From contig CAKQIY010000053.1 of NCBI GenBank assembly GCA_934247115.1, forward strand, positions 1-10,694: a DNA stretch of 10,694 nucleotides, in the 5' to 3' direction. This DNA comes from an uncultured Coprococcus sp. (GTDB lineage: Bacteria; Bacillota; Clostridia; Lachnospirales; Lachnospiraceae). Below, piece after piece: positions 1 through 6,750 of the stretch. The position numbers were made by a program, and so were the translations under genes. The notes beneath the pieces were generated by a model that was not told where the DNA came from, did no database searches, and saw nothing but the letters and a program-made list of their open reading frames with translations. Within the stretch, counting starts at the first letter, position 1. The number at the start of each line of letters is the position of its first letter.

Positions 1-492
1 AACAAATTACAGGAATTCGTATTCACAACCATCATGGCCATGTTCATGGTCTATGGAATGATCTGCTACAATGTAGCGCTTAACACAGGAGGTTTCACCA
101 ATCAGACATTTGTCATGGCACTTCATGAGATGCCGATCATGTGGCCGATAGCTATTGTGCTGGAGCTTTTCGTGGTTGGAAAGCTTGCACCAATGCTTGC
201 GTTCAAGATCGTGAGACCGACTGACAGACCACAGGTGATCACGTTCATAATTTCATTCTATATTTGTATAATGATGTGCCCTATCATGAGTCTTATCGCC
301 ACCATATTGTTCAACGATACGAAGGACTTCGGAACATTTGTCCAGACATGGGGGCTTAACCTCCCTGTTGCACTGCTCTGGCAGCTCTGCTATTGCGGCC
401 CACTTGTGAGATTGATATTCAGAACAATTTTCAGAAAACAGCTGGCAGCCGGCTGTACACATGAGGAAGGGAAGATTCAGCCGGAAATGTGA
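1..492 (+). CDS. DUF2798-type integral membrane protein (5' end outside window)
   Basis: Function unknown; the product should sit in the cytoplasmic membrane. The frame is open from the first base (N-K-L-Q-E-F-V-F-T-T-I before the first ATG at 34). That lead-in matches the usual N-terminus of DUF2798 proteins, so the true start is probably a few codons upstream of the window and the ATG at 34 is internal. In the 163 visible residues I see four hydrophobic segments, at about 6-28, 45-65, 82-105 and 120-140. They are separated by short loops, with a basic stretch (RTIFRK) after the last helix and a short polar tail. DUF2798 proteins are small four-helix proteins of about this length, so little is missing. 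The gene ends 15 bases before the next promoter. The family assignment is from remembered sequence pattern only. Confidence 0.8.
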   Translation, partial: NKLQEFVFTTIMAMFMVYGMICYNVALNTGGFTNQTFVMALHEMPIMWPIAIVLELFVVGKLAPMLAFKIVRPTDRPQVITFIISFYICIMMCPIMSLIATILFNDTKDFGTFVQTWGLNLPVALLWQLCYCGPLVRLIFRTIFRKQLAAGCTHEEGKIQPEM

Positions 493-506
493 TAAATATA
501 TCATGC

Positions 507-535
507 TTGACTAGTCGATTGAAAAAATCTATTCT
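507..535 (+). promoter_or_regulatory. Predicted sigma-70-type promoter of the methyltransferase operon
   Basis: TTGACT at 507-512 and TATTCT at 530-535 are separated by exactly 17 bases, which predicts transcription from about 542. A perfect 8-bp palindrome, GACTAGTC (509-516), overlaps the -35 box. Because the downstream protein begins with a helix-turn-helix, this could be an autoregulatory site, but that is speculation. The methyltransferase start has only a modest Shine-Dalgarno (GAGG at 580-583, 5 bases before the ATG). Confidence 0.6.
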
Positions 536-588
536 GAGATAGAGTAAATGTGATGACAGATTCATGATATAAATACATTGAGGTTCAA

Positions 589-2685
589 ATGAGTGAGAAG
601 TATATAACACTTGAGGAGCTGTGCGGGCTGCTGTCGATAACCAAAGCAACCGGGCGAAATTGGCTCAGACTTGGGAAAATAGAATCGCAGAAACAAATAG
701 ATGGACAAGAATATTTCAGTGAGGAGTATGCTTTATATATAAGAAATGCATTGGTTTCAGGGAAGTTTGCCTCGCTTAAAAGCCGCCGCAACAAAAAGTA
801 TGTGTCGGGGAAGGCATTCTATGACAAATACGTGTCTGATAACTGTGGGAGCAGGGAGACTGTATTCGAACTAGCTGGAGGATTGATAGAATCTGATGAA
901 GCTATGACAGATACTGCAATGAGAGTTATATTGGCAGACTGTGCGCTCAAGCAGCTTATAAGTGTGGATGATCTGGTAAACATGGAGGGGCTGCAGGACA
1001 GAGAAGAAGAGACATTATCCATATACATTGAGAACAACAAGGATATTGGCTGCTGGAAAAGGCTTATCGATGATATAATCGGAGATAAGGACAAAGCCAG
1101 GATATGGATAAATGAAAATAAAGATTTGCTTAGAGTGCATTACGATTACCAGCTGGGAGAGGACGTTCTGGGACTCTTGTATATGTCCATCAAGGATATA
1201 GGAAGCAGAAAGGCTGCCGGCTCATATTACACGCCGACGGATGTTGTAAAACAGATGGTGAGCGGTATAGTGGAAAACTTATATAATACCGTTGAAAAAA
1301 ATGATGCAGGCCATATGCGTGTTCTAGATCCCTGCTGCGGAACAGGAAACTTCCTGATCCAGCTATCCAAGGTGATCCCACTGGGGCAGATATACGCATG
1401 TGATATAGATGAGTTAAGTGTTCAGCTGGCCCGTTTTAATCTTGCCCTTACACATTCATTTCAGTGCGAGAATAAGAAAACTATAAGCAAAACGTCACTT
1501 AATATAGAAGACTTGAACAAGATCTATGACAATATAACCTGTAGGAATTTTCTTGCGAAAGGCGATTCAGAAGATATATATTTTGATGTGATAGTAGGTA
1601 ATCCGCCGTGGGGATATGCATTTGACTGTGATATGAGAGACTATCTTCATAAAAAATACAGAACCGCGGGAAGGCGTGGAATTGAATCGTACGATGTGTT
1701 CGTGGAGCGATCGCTGGAACTGCTGGCGGATGGCGGAGTGTTGGAATTTGTATTGCCAGAGGCTATCCTGGACGTGAGAAATCATCGAGACGTGAGACAG
1801 GTTATTGCGGAGAACTCTGATATAGGAAGAGTAAGATTTCTTGGCGATGTATTCCATGGTGTACAGTGTCCGGCGATCACATTGCAGCTTGTAAAGAGCT
1901 CTGCTCCGGGACACACTGAAGGTGCAGTAATAGAGCGGAATGGACAGAGGTTTGTGATATATAATGACAGACCTCTTTCGCCTGACGGTTTTCAGGTGAG
2001 ATTAAGTGACGAAGAATATGAGGTGCTGCTCAGACTGGAGAACACCAGAGATTGTACATTCCTGCGCGGACAGGCTGATTTTGCCCTTGGCATAGTAACT
2101 GGAGACAACAAAAAGTATATTTCCATGGAGCTGCAGAATGGAATGGAGCCGGTTGTCACAGGAGCGGATGTGTACAGATATGGATATGATAAATGCGACA
2201 AATACATCCTCTCCGGATTTGACAGATATCAACAGGCGGCCCCAGAGAAACTGTACAGGGCGTCGGAAAAACTCATATACAGATTCATCAACAGACAGCT
2301 GGTATTTGCATACGATGACAGCCAGGTGGTAACTCTCAACAGCTGTAATGTTGTGATTCCGCATATACAGGGATTGAAGATGAAGTATGTTATGGCTGTA
2401 CTGAATTCCAGAATTGCGCAGTATATATATGAGAAAAGATACAATTCGGTGAAAGTCCTGAGATCACATATTGAGTCGATCCCAATCCCGCTGGCGGATG
2501 AGGAGATTCAGGCGCAGCTGATTCGTATGGTGGACCATCTGATAGAATGTCCCAGAGACAATGAAGAAGAAAAATGTAAGTTGTATGATGATATTGATGA
2601 TATAGTTCGTCAGCTGTATGGGGTGAATAGTGCAGATTATGAGTTCATAAAGAACGCTTTATCAGGATGCAAATATATGCTATAA
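589..2685 (+). CDS. Adenine-N6 DNA methyltransferase with N-terminal helix-turn-helix, no nuclease seen
   Basis: Predicted to transfer methyl from S-adenosylmethionine to adenine N6 in a specific DNA sequence. The 698 residues read in order as follows. Residues about 5-60 are a MerR/excisionase-like helix-turn-helix. An unassigned mostly helical region follows, about 65-200. The gamma-class methylase core comes next: GSYYTP (211-216, motif X region), SAM-binding LDPCCGTGNF (246-255, motif I) and catalytic NPPW (338-341, motif IV). The C-terminus is a TaqI/type IIG-like target-recognition domain, beginning around ALGIVTGDN (499-507). No PD-(D/E)XK nuclease motif is visible and no restriction gene is adjacent, so it looks like an orphan methylase, comparable in layout to CamA of C. 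difficile (shared GxYYTP, NPP and GIxTG blocks) apart from the added HTH. The kinase gene starts 32 bases after its stop, so co-transcription is likely. Methylase activity is well supported; specificity and a regulatory role are unknown. Confidence 0.88.
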   Translation: MSEKYITLEELCGLLSITKATGRNWLRLGKIESQKQIDGQEYFSEEYALYIRNALVSGKFASLKSRRNKKYVSGKAFYDKYVSDNCGSRETVFELAGGLIESDEAMTDTAMRVILADCALKQLISVDDLVNMEGLQDREEETLSIYIENNKDIGCWKRLIDDIIGDKDKARIWINENKDLLRVHYDYQLGEDVLGLLYMSIKDIGSRKAAGSYYTPTDVVKQMVSGIVENLYNTVEKNDAGHMRVLDPCCGTGNFLIQLSKVIPLGQIYACDIDELSVQLARFNLALTHSFQCENKKTISKTSLNIEDLNKIYDNITCRNFLAKGDSEDIYFDVIVGNPPWGYAFDCDMRDYLHKKYRTAGRRGIESYDVFVERSLELLADGGVLEFVLPEAILDVRNHRDVRQVIAENSDIGRVRFLGDVFHGVQCPAITLQLVKSSAPGHTEGAVIERNGQRFVIYNDRPLSPDGFQVRLSDEEYEVLLRLENTRDCTFLRGQADFALGIVTGDNKKYISMELQNGMEPVVTGADVYRYGYDKCDKYILSGFDRYQQAAPEKLYRASEKLIYRFINRQLVFAYDDSQVVTLNSCNVVIPHIQGLKMKYVMAVLNSRIAQYIYEKRYNSVKVLRSHIESIPIPLADEEIQAQLIRMVDHLIECPRDNEEEKCKLYDDIDDIVRQLYGVNSADYEFIKNALSGCKYML

Positions 2686-2717
2686 GTATTACATTGAATG
2701 GAAAAGAGGAAGAGACT

Positions 2718-3536
2718 ATGAACAATATACTTCTTATAAATGATATGGCCGGTTACGGCAAGGTTGCACTGTCAGCCATGATACCGATCATGTCCAACAT
2801 GAAATTTCAAGTGTATAACCTGCCGACAGCCCTCGTGTCAAACACACTGGACTACGGCAAATTCGATATTCTTGAGACCACCGGTTATATGAAGAACAGC
2901 ATGAGAGTGTGGGATGAGCTTGGATTTGCATTTGACACTATAGCAACAGGTTTTCTTGTATCCGAGGAGCAGACGAAGCTGGTGGCTGAGTACTGTGAGA
3001 AGAAGAAATCTCAGGGTGCGTTTATATTTGTCGATCCAATCATGGGTGACGATGGCGTACTGTACAATGGTGTCACAGAAAATACTGTGGGATATATGAG
3101 ACAAATGTGTAAGGTTGCAGACCTGATAGTTCCAAACTGCACCGAGGCGGCATTCCTCGCAGGCAAATACACGGACAAGAAAGCCCTGACCATGGCAGAG
3201 GCAGAGGAGCTTGCGCACACACTTCACGGATATGGGGCAAGGACAGTGGTTATAACCAGTGTAAATATAGACGGACAGACAAGTACTCTCCTGTTGGACG
3301 GTGACACTGACAAGATGAATGTGTTCCCATACACGGAGATTCCTGTGAGGTTCCCGGGAACAGGCGATATATTCTCTGCTGTGCTCATCGGAAAGTACAG
3401 GGGAGGCCACAGCATAGAGGACAGCGTGCAGTCAGCCATGAAGGTGGTGGAGAAGCTTATAGCCCTGAACAAGGACAATGTTGACAAGTACAAGGGCATT
3501 CCACTTGAACAGTACATAGAGGTGATAACTGAATGA
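2718..3536 (+). CDS. pdxK: Pyridoxamine/pyridoxal kinase (PdxY/PdxK type)
   Basis: Predicted cytoplasmic ribokinase-fold kinase of the vitamin B6 salvage pathway, phosphorylating pyridoxamine, pyridoxal or pyridoxine with ATP. It has 272 residues, normal for the family. Visible family blocks are an N-terminal substrate region (NDMAGYGK, 8-15), the DPIMGDDG block (106-113), PNCTEA (139-144, ATP side) and the anion-hole and catalytic motif PGTGDIFSA (213-221, catalytic Asp217). I chose the ATG at 2718 because AGAGGA lies about 7 bases upstream and the protein then begins MNNILLINDM, as in the family. A longer frame from 2667 would overlap the methylase and has no ribosome binding site. The gene follows the methylase closely and its stop overlaps the next start (ATGA), so translation of the pair is probably coupled. 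Related thiamine-pathway HMP kinases share the fold but have different N-terminal blocks. Confidence 0.9.
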   Translation: MNNILLINDMAGYGKVALSAMIPIMSNMKFQVYNLPTALVSNTLDYGKFDILETTGYMKNSMRVWDELGFAFDTIATGFLVSEEQTKLVAEYCEKKKSQGAFIFVDPIMGDDGVLYNGVTENTVGYMRQMCKVADLIVPNCTEAAFLAGKYTDKKALTMAEAEELAHTLHGYGARTVVITSVNIDGQTSTLLLDGDTDKMNVFPYTEIPVRFPGTGDIFSAVLIGKYRGGHSIEDSVQSAMKVVEKLIALNKDNVDKYKGIPLEQYIEVITE

Positions 3537-3811
3537 GCAGACCACAGATAAAGATAACACTTATAGACCGCAAAGGTCCGCACGGCTGCCACAGGGGACA
3601 TAAGATAGGTGACAGCTACGACTTTGATACTGAGAGAGGACATCTCTGTCCCATGGCAATGCATGTGGCATTTCCATATGTGGATATTCTGAGATATGGT
3701 GGAACCATCCCGGGGAATGAGCCTGGAACAGCAGTGTTCTGCTGTCCTGACGTGGACACGATCAACGTATTCAGGATAGAGGTTGTCCAGCCTGAGCAGG
3801 ATAAGAACTGA
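3533..3811 (+). CDS. TIGR04076 family small Cys/His-rich protein
   Basis: Function unknown. A 92-residue soluble protein resembling the TIGR04076 family in size and pattern: an initial beta strand (IKITLID), a glycine/cysteine segment, GHKIGDSYDFD, a CPMA block and a closing strand ending CCPDVDTINVFRIEV. Potential metal- or thiol-active residues are His17, Cys19, His20, His23, His37, Cys39, Cys70 and Cys71. No signal peptide or membrane segment is visible. The start codon shares 4 bases with the kinase stop, so the protein is probably made stoichiometrically with the B6 kinase by translational coupling. This is the strongest contextual hint to its role, though no link to B6 chemistry is established. 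Followed by about 110 bases without a gene. Confidence 0.78.
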   Translation: MSRPQIKITLIDRKGPHGCHRGHKIGDSYDFDTERGHLCPMAMHVAFPYVDILRYGGTIPGNEPGTAVFCCPDVDTINVFRIEVVQPEQDKN

Positions 3812-3868
3812 CAAATAACCGGCAAAGAGACAGCTAAAGAAGTGGTGCAGCAGCAGAAAAAAACTCCC

Positions 3869-3882
3869 TGATATAATATAAT
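3869..3882 (+). promoter_or_regulatory. Candidate extended -10 promoter
   Basis: TGATATAAT (3869-3877) is an extended -10 element, overlapped by a second TATAAT at 3877-3882. No convincing -35 lies 16-18 bases upstream. It sits about 50 bases before the ribosome binding site of the 150-residue membrane protein gene and would explain that gene being a separate unit. The rest of the 3812-3922 gap shows no terminator. Confidence 0.35.
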
Positions 3883-3931
3883 ACTCTGTAAGTAAGACGG
3901 ATGTATTTATCAAGTATGGGAGGTGGCACAT

Positions 3932-4384
3932 ATGGCAGTATGCAGAGCACATTACAATATATATGCATGGATAATTGCTGTGGCTATGTGCGTCTCATAT
4001 CTTGGAGTATGTGGACTTTACAACGTGAATGTCAGGAATTACTCTGTCCATTCAATATCATCACTGGGTGAGAGCCGGGGAATAGATGCCGGTAACAACG
4101 ATGTTCTCATGGTGGACAGCTCTGCGGGGATCGTGATCCAGACAAGAAATATCCGCACAGGAAATTCGGAGGAATTCATAGACGACACATGGGTGCTGTC
4201 GGCAGTCCTTGTGGCGTTGCTGTTAAGTCTGATATTCTGTGTGTGTGCATTGACTGGCAGATACACGGAGGTCGCAAACAGCCGAAGGTGGATGCTGCTG
4301 AAATATATACACAGAAAAGACGGAAAAAAACGTCTGGGATATGCCGGTGAAGGAAATCTCAGATGTGACGTGAATCTGATATGA
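3932..4384 (+). CDS. Unrecognised two-helix membrane protein, 150 aa
   Basis: I do not recognise a family. The product has a first membrane helix at about 11-30 (YAWIIAVAMCVSYLGVCGLY) and a second at about 88-108 (VLSAVLVALLLSLIFCVCAL). Between them is a polar loop of roughly 56 residues. The tail after the second helix is rich in Arg and Lys (SRRW, KYIHRKDGKKR). By the positive-inside rule both ends should be cytoplasmic and the loop extracytoplasmic. I chose the ATG at 3932 because GGGAGGTG (3918-3925) lies 6 bases upstream; a GTG at 3923 is in frame but falls inside that ribosome binding site. The loop looks too short for a known enzyme domain, so a sensor, anchor or accessory role is conceivable but unsupported. 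No operon partner is obvious except the small gene 110 bases downstream. Confidence 0.6.
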   Translation: MAVCRAHYNIYAWIIAVAMCVSYLGVCGLYNVNVRNYSVHSISSLGESRGIDAGNNDVLMVDSSAGIVIQTRNIRTGNSEEFIDDTWVLSAVLVALLLSLIFCVCALTGRYTEVANSRRWMLLKYIHRKDGKKRLGYAGEGNLRCDVNLI

Positions 4385-4458
4385 AAATAGAATAATAATT
4401 ACATCTGGGCCTTCATTGGCGTTTCGTAGAATTTATGTGACGTGATCGGACAGATATC

Positions 4459-4472
4459 AGCGCGAATGCGCT
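4459..4472 (+). other. Short hairpin ahead of the 53-residue gene
   Basis: AGCGC/GCGCT arms flank a GAAT loop, 9 bases before an AAGGAGA ribosome binding site. It has no U-tract, so it is not a terminator. The rest of the 4385-4494 gap holds no recognisable promoter or gene. Possible effect on translation is inference. Confidence 0.3.
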
Positions 4473-4494
4473 AAACAGTGAAGGAGAGATAATT

Positions 4495-4656
4495 ATGGCA
4501 ATGGATATATTGGCTTATACATTTGGAGTTATAGCACTCGCAGCAGCGGTCAAATGCTTTGTGGATGAAAACTGGGGTGAGAAGATGCATCGCGAATCAG
4601 AGGATATCGCGGCTCCAGAAGCAAAGGACATGACTCAGGATAAGAAGGCAGCATAG
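4495..4656 (+). CDS. Small single-helix membrane protein, 53 aa
   Basis: A short reading frame, translated as MAMDILAYTFGVIALAAAVK followed by a polar, acidic C-terminus ending in KKAA. Its reality is supported by a near-ideal Shine-Dalgarno (AAGGAGA at 4481-4487, 7 bases before the ATG), a clean hydrophobic helix at about 5-23 followed directly by a charged soluble tail of 30 residues, and a strong terminator 46 bases after its stop. The helix is preceded by only one acidic residue and followed by mixed charges, so orientation is uncertain. There is no leader-peptidase motif or double-glycine site, which argues against a bacteriocin precursor. No family recognised. It may be an accessory subunit or stress-type small membrane protein; this is open. 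Confidence 0.6.
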   Translation: MAMDILAYTFGVIALAAAVKCFVDENWGEKMHRESEDIAAPEAKDMTQDKKAA

Positions 4657-4702
4657 ATAATAAGCAGTTTAGCCAGACAATAAAATAGAGAGAAAGTTAT
4701 TG

Positions 4703-4750
4703 ATCCCACAGATATTACTATGGATATCTGTGGGATATTTTTATTTTATC
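4703..4750 (+). terminator. Strong intrinsic terminator between convergent genes
   Basis: Perfect 13-bp arms ATCCCACAGATAT (4703-4715) and ATATCTGTGGGAT (4724-4736) enclose an 8-base loop and are followed by a T-rich run (ATTTTTATTTT). This ends transcription of the + strand small-protein unit. The opposing exporter gene ends at 4751, and its last codons supply part of the T-rich tract. Read from the other strand the stem is followed by few Ts, so it is likely stronger for + strand transcripts. Confidence 0.9.
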
Positions 4751-6112
4751 TTATTTTTTCATCCGGTTAAGCTCCGGTATTACGGTTAACAGCATCGTGA
4801 TAAAGCAGGCGCTTCCTCCGAGTATATTCGACACAGGTTCTGCCATGAACACGCCATTTGTTCCGAAATGGAAGGCATATGGCAGCAGGTATGTAAGAGG
4901 GACTACGATGATCGCCTTTCTGAGCAGGGAGAAGAAAATAGCCTGCTTTTTTTTGTTCAGCGATTTGAAAGTAGTCTGGCCTATATACTGTAGCAGCATA
5001 AATGCAAATGCAGCGAAATATATTTTGAGAGCCGGGATGGAGTCGCTTATAAGTGAACTGTCTGAGCTGAAAACAGATATAAGTGCTCCCGGAGCGATCA
5101 GGATGATGCTCCAGGCAATGACCATGTATATAACTGCCAGCAATGACATGATGGCTATGGATTTTTTGACATGATCGGGCTTTCTGGCTCCATAATTGTA
5201 GCTGATGACTGGGGAAGCACCTTCGGCTATTGACCAGATAGGAGTTTCGACGATCTGTCTGACGCTCGACACGATGGTCATGACTGACACATAGACATCG
5301 CCTCCGGTACGTGACAGGACACTGTTACAGCATATCGACACAAGGCTGTTTGTGAGCTGCATCACAAATCCAGCGGTTCCCAGACTGACAATATCCTTTG
5401 CATATGTCAGACATTCCCTGAATTGTCCCAGTGAAAGCAGATTCACCTGCAATTCGGCTTTGTTCTTCAGAAAGTAGAGGACAAAAGCAGCTGACATGAT
5501 CTGTGATACCACTGTGGCTATGGCCGCACCTCTGACGCCGAGATGCAGGACAAATATAAATACGGGGTCAAGAATACAGTTGGCAGCAGCACCGACGGCC
5601 ACTGTCAGCATACCTGTTACAGAATATCCCTGCGCATTGATGAATGGGTTCATGCCTGTGGATATCATGGATGGCAGAGTGCCAAGCAGATATATTATCA
5701 TATATGGGTACGCATAGGTGAGCGCACTTTCCGAGGCGCCGAACAGGACCAGCAACGGTCTTGCAAATATCAGGCCGACAGCCATGAGGATAATGGCGGC
5801 GCCACACAACATAGTGAAGGCTGTGTTCATGATGGTATCTGCGGTTTTATCATCCCCCATCCCTCTTCTGATTGAGAACAGAGGGGAACCGCCACTGCCA
5901 AACAGATTGCTGAAGGCAGTGATTATGATGATGATCGGGAAACAGAGACCGACTCCGCCGAGAGCAGAGGTGCCCACATCAGGTATTCTTGCTATGTAGA
6001 TCCGGTCGATCACGTTGTACAGCAGACTTATGAGCTGGGCCACCAGCATGGGCATGGCCACGCCGAGGATGTTCTGCGTTATCTTTCCGTTTTCAAAGTT
6101 TACTCTTTTCAT
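4751..6112 (-). CDS. MATE family efflux transporter, MepA-like
   Basis: Predicted cation (Na+ or H+)-driven multidrug exporter with twelve transmembrane helices in two six-helix bundles. The 453 residues match normal MATE length. Family-typical stretches near the N-terminus are PMLVAQLISLLYNVIDRIYIARIPDVG, then the GGVGLCFPIIIIITAF and GSGGSPLFSIRRGMGDD segments, which resemble the MepA branch. The second half repeats the pattern from about SLGTAGFVMQLTNSLVS onward. I start at the ATG at 6112 because AAGGA lies 9 bases upstream and the protein then begins MKRVNFENGKI. A TTG at 6130 and an ATG at 6121 are in frame but coincide with or touch that ribosome binding site. The gene has its own promoter and is divergent from the esterase genes. 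The substrate cannot be read from sequence. Confidence 0.9.
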   Translation of the reverse strand: MKRVNFENGKITQNILGVAMPMLVAQLISLLYNVIDRIYIARIPDVGTSALGGVGLCFPIIIIITAFSNLFGSGGSPLFSIRRGMGDDKTADTIMNTAFTMLCGAAIILMAVGLIFARPLLVLFGASESALTYAYPYMIIYLLGTLPSMISTGMNPFINAQGYSVTGMLTVAVGAAANCILDPVFIFVLHLGVRGAAIATVVSQIMSAAFVLYFLKNKAELQVNLLSLGQFRECLTYAKDIVSLGTAGFVMQLTNSLVSICCNSVLSRTGGDVYVSVMTIVSSVRQIVETPIWSIAEGASPVISYNYGARKPDHVKKSIAIMSLLAVIYMVIAWSIILIAPGALISVFSSDSSLISDSIPALKIYFAAFAFMLLQYIGQTTFKSLNKKKQAIFFSLLRKAIIVVPLTYLLPYAFHFGTNGVFMAEPVSNILGGSACFITMLLTVIPELNRMKK

Positions 6113-6155
6113 GGATTTCATTCCTTGCAAAATGTATTGAATAGTTTACTTCCAT

Positions 6156-6184
6156 ATAATAGAACTGCATTTAAAAATAATCAA
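6156..6184 (-). promoter_or_regulatory. Predicted promoter of the MepA-like MATE gene
   Basis: Reading the - strand, TTGATT (6184-6179) and TATTAT (6161-6156) are exactly 17 bases apart, giving a start near 6149 and a leader of about 37 bases. It is the best-spaced pair in the AT-rich 300-base divergent gap (6113-6414). Confidence 0.6.
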
Positions 6185-6266
6185 TATATGTATATGGGGT
6201 GAGTGGCAGATGTAAATCTGTCATTTTCTATGATGCTTTGTTTAGCATAATTGAAAATAATTAATA

Positions 6267-6308
6267 TTTAGCTAAATAAAGTTTGACTATTAGGTAAAAT
6301 TTAACTAA
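6267..6308. promoter_or_regulatory. Candidate operator dyads in the divergent gap
   Basis: TTTAGCTAAA (6267-6276) is a perfect 10-bp palindrome. TTAGGTAAAATTTAACTAA (6290-6308) is a 9-1-9 dyad with a single mismatched pair. They share the TTAG/CTAA ends and are centred about 27-28 bp apart. A TTGACT at 6283-6288 directly precedes the second dyad and could be the -35 of the rightward promoter, although no good -10 follows. Size and shape fit MarR- or TetR-type repressors; no regulator gene is in the window. A small hairpin (CAGAT/ATCTG, 6207-6220) is the only other structure seen here. Confidence 0.4.
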
Positions 6309-6414
6309 GGTGAAAACAGAAATGTATATGGAACAAATGGAATGACCAGAGAATATGTGACATCATGGAGATTATATATTTGCGGAAAAAATTGATGATG
6401 ACAGGGACAATGTT

Positions 6415-6747
6415 ATGAAGATTAAACCGAATGATGTTATGATCAGGTACACAGGACGTATTGACTGGACGGATGAGGAAAAGCCGGTGTGGGTATATCC
6501 GTGTACGTCTGCGGAGATGAAATTTACAGGTAATACTCTTAAGATAAAGGTGTCCAACAGGAATAACTATTGGGACAATTATCTTGGATGCATAATCGAT
6601 CAGTCGCAGAGAAGTTATTTTCTGAACAAAGAAGGAATCACGGAACTGGATATAGCGGTTCCGGATAATGATACAGATGAGCATCGCGTGCTTTTCTTCA
6701 AGAGACAGGATTCGTGTCATGAGCTGATGTTCAAATGGGGAGGGTGA
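6415..6747 (+). CDS. CE2-type N-terminal beta-sandwich domain as a separate protein
   Basis: A 110-residue product resembling the N-terminal jelly-roll domain of carbohydrate esterase family 2 enzymes: IRYTGRIDWTDEEKPVWVYP, then a core of strands (AEMKFTGNTLKIKVSN), an NYW..YLGCIID segment and the closing HRVLFFKRQD. In CE2 enzymes this domain is joined to the SGNH catalytic domain and helps bind the carbohydrate; here it stands alone. The start ATG is preceded by AGGG (8 bases upstream) and no other start exists before the upstream in-frame stop at 6358. No signal peptide. The stop TGA is followed by one codon (ACC) and then, in the same frame, the ATG of the SGNH gene. The two were probably one protein or act as one complex; a sequencing or assembly error at the TGA cannot be excluded. 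Confidence 0.72.
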   Translation: MKIKPNDVMIRYTGRIDWTDEEKPVWVYPCTSAEMKFTGNTLKIKVSNRNNYWDNYLGCIIDQSQRSYFLNKEGITELDIAVPDNDTDEHRVLFFKRQDSCHELMFKWGG

Positions 6748-6750
6748 ACC

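Noticed and set aside
2667..2717. Upstream extension of the pyridoxamine kinase
   Set aside because: It would overlap the methylase end, lacks a ribosome binding site, and the family N-terminus begins at the 2718 ATG.
2686..2717. Riboswitch or leader control ahead of the B6 kinase
   Set aside because: Only 32 bases separate it from the methylase stop, with no room for a structured leader and no stem-loop visible.
2838..3410. 190-codon open frame on the - strand
   Set aside because: Entirely antisense to the well-supported pyridoxamine kinase; composition is that of a shadow frame.
3224..3952. 242-codon open frame on the - strand
   Set aside because: It lies antisense across the kinase, the TIGR04076 gene and the following gap, has no ribosome binding site, and its translation is low-complexity and His/Ser/Cys-rich without any recognisable domain.
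5543..5875. 110-codon + strand frame inside the - strand MATE gene
   Set aside because: Antisense to a clear transporter, no ribosome binding site, no recognisable motif.
6301..6720. 139-codon - strand frame over the CE2-like ORF and its upstream gap
   Set aside because: The opposite strand encodes a recognisable CE2 domain; the - strand product looks like translated AT-rich intergenic sequence.
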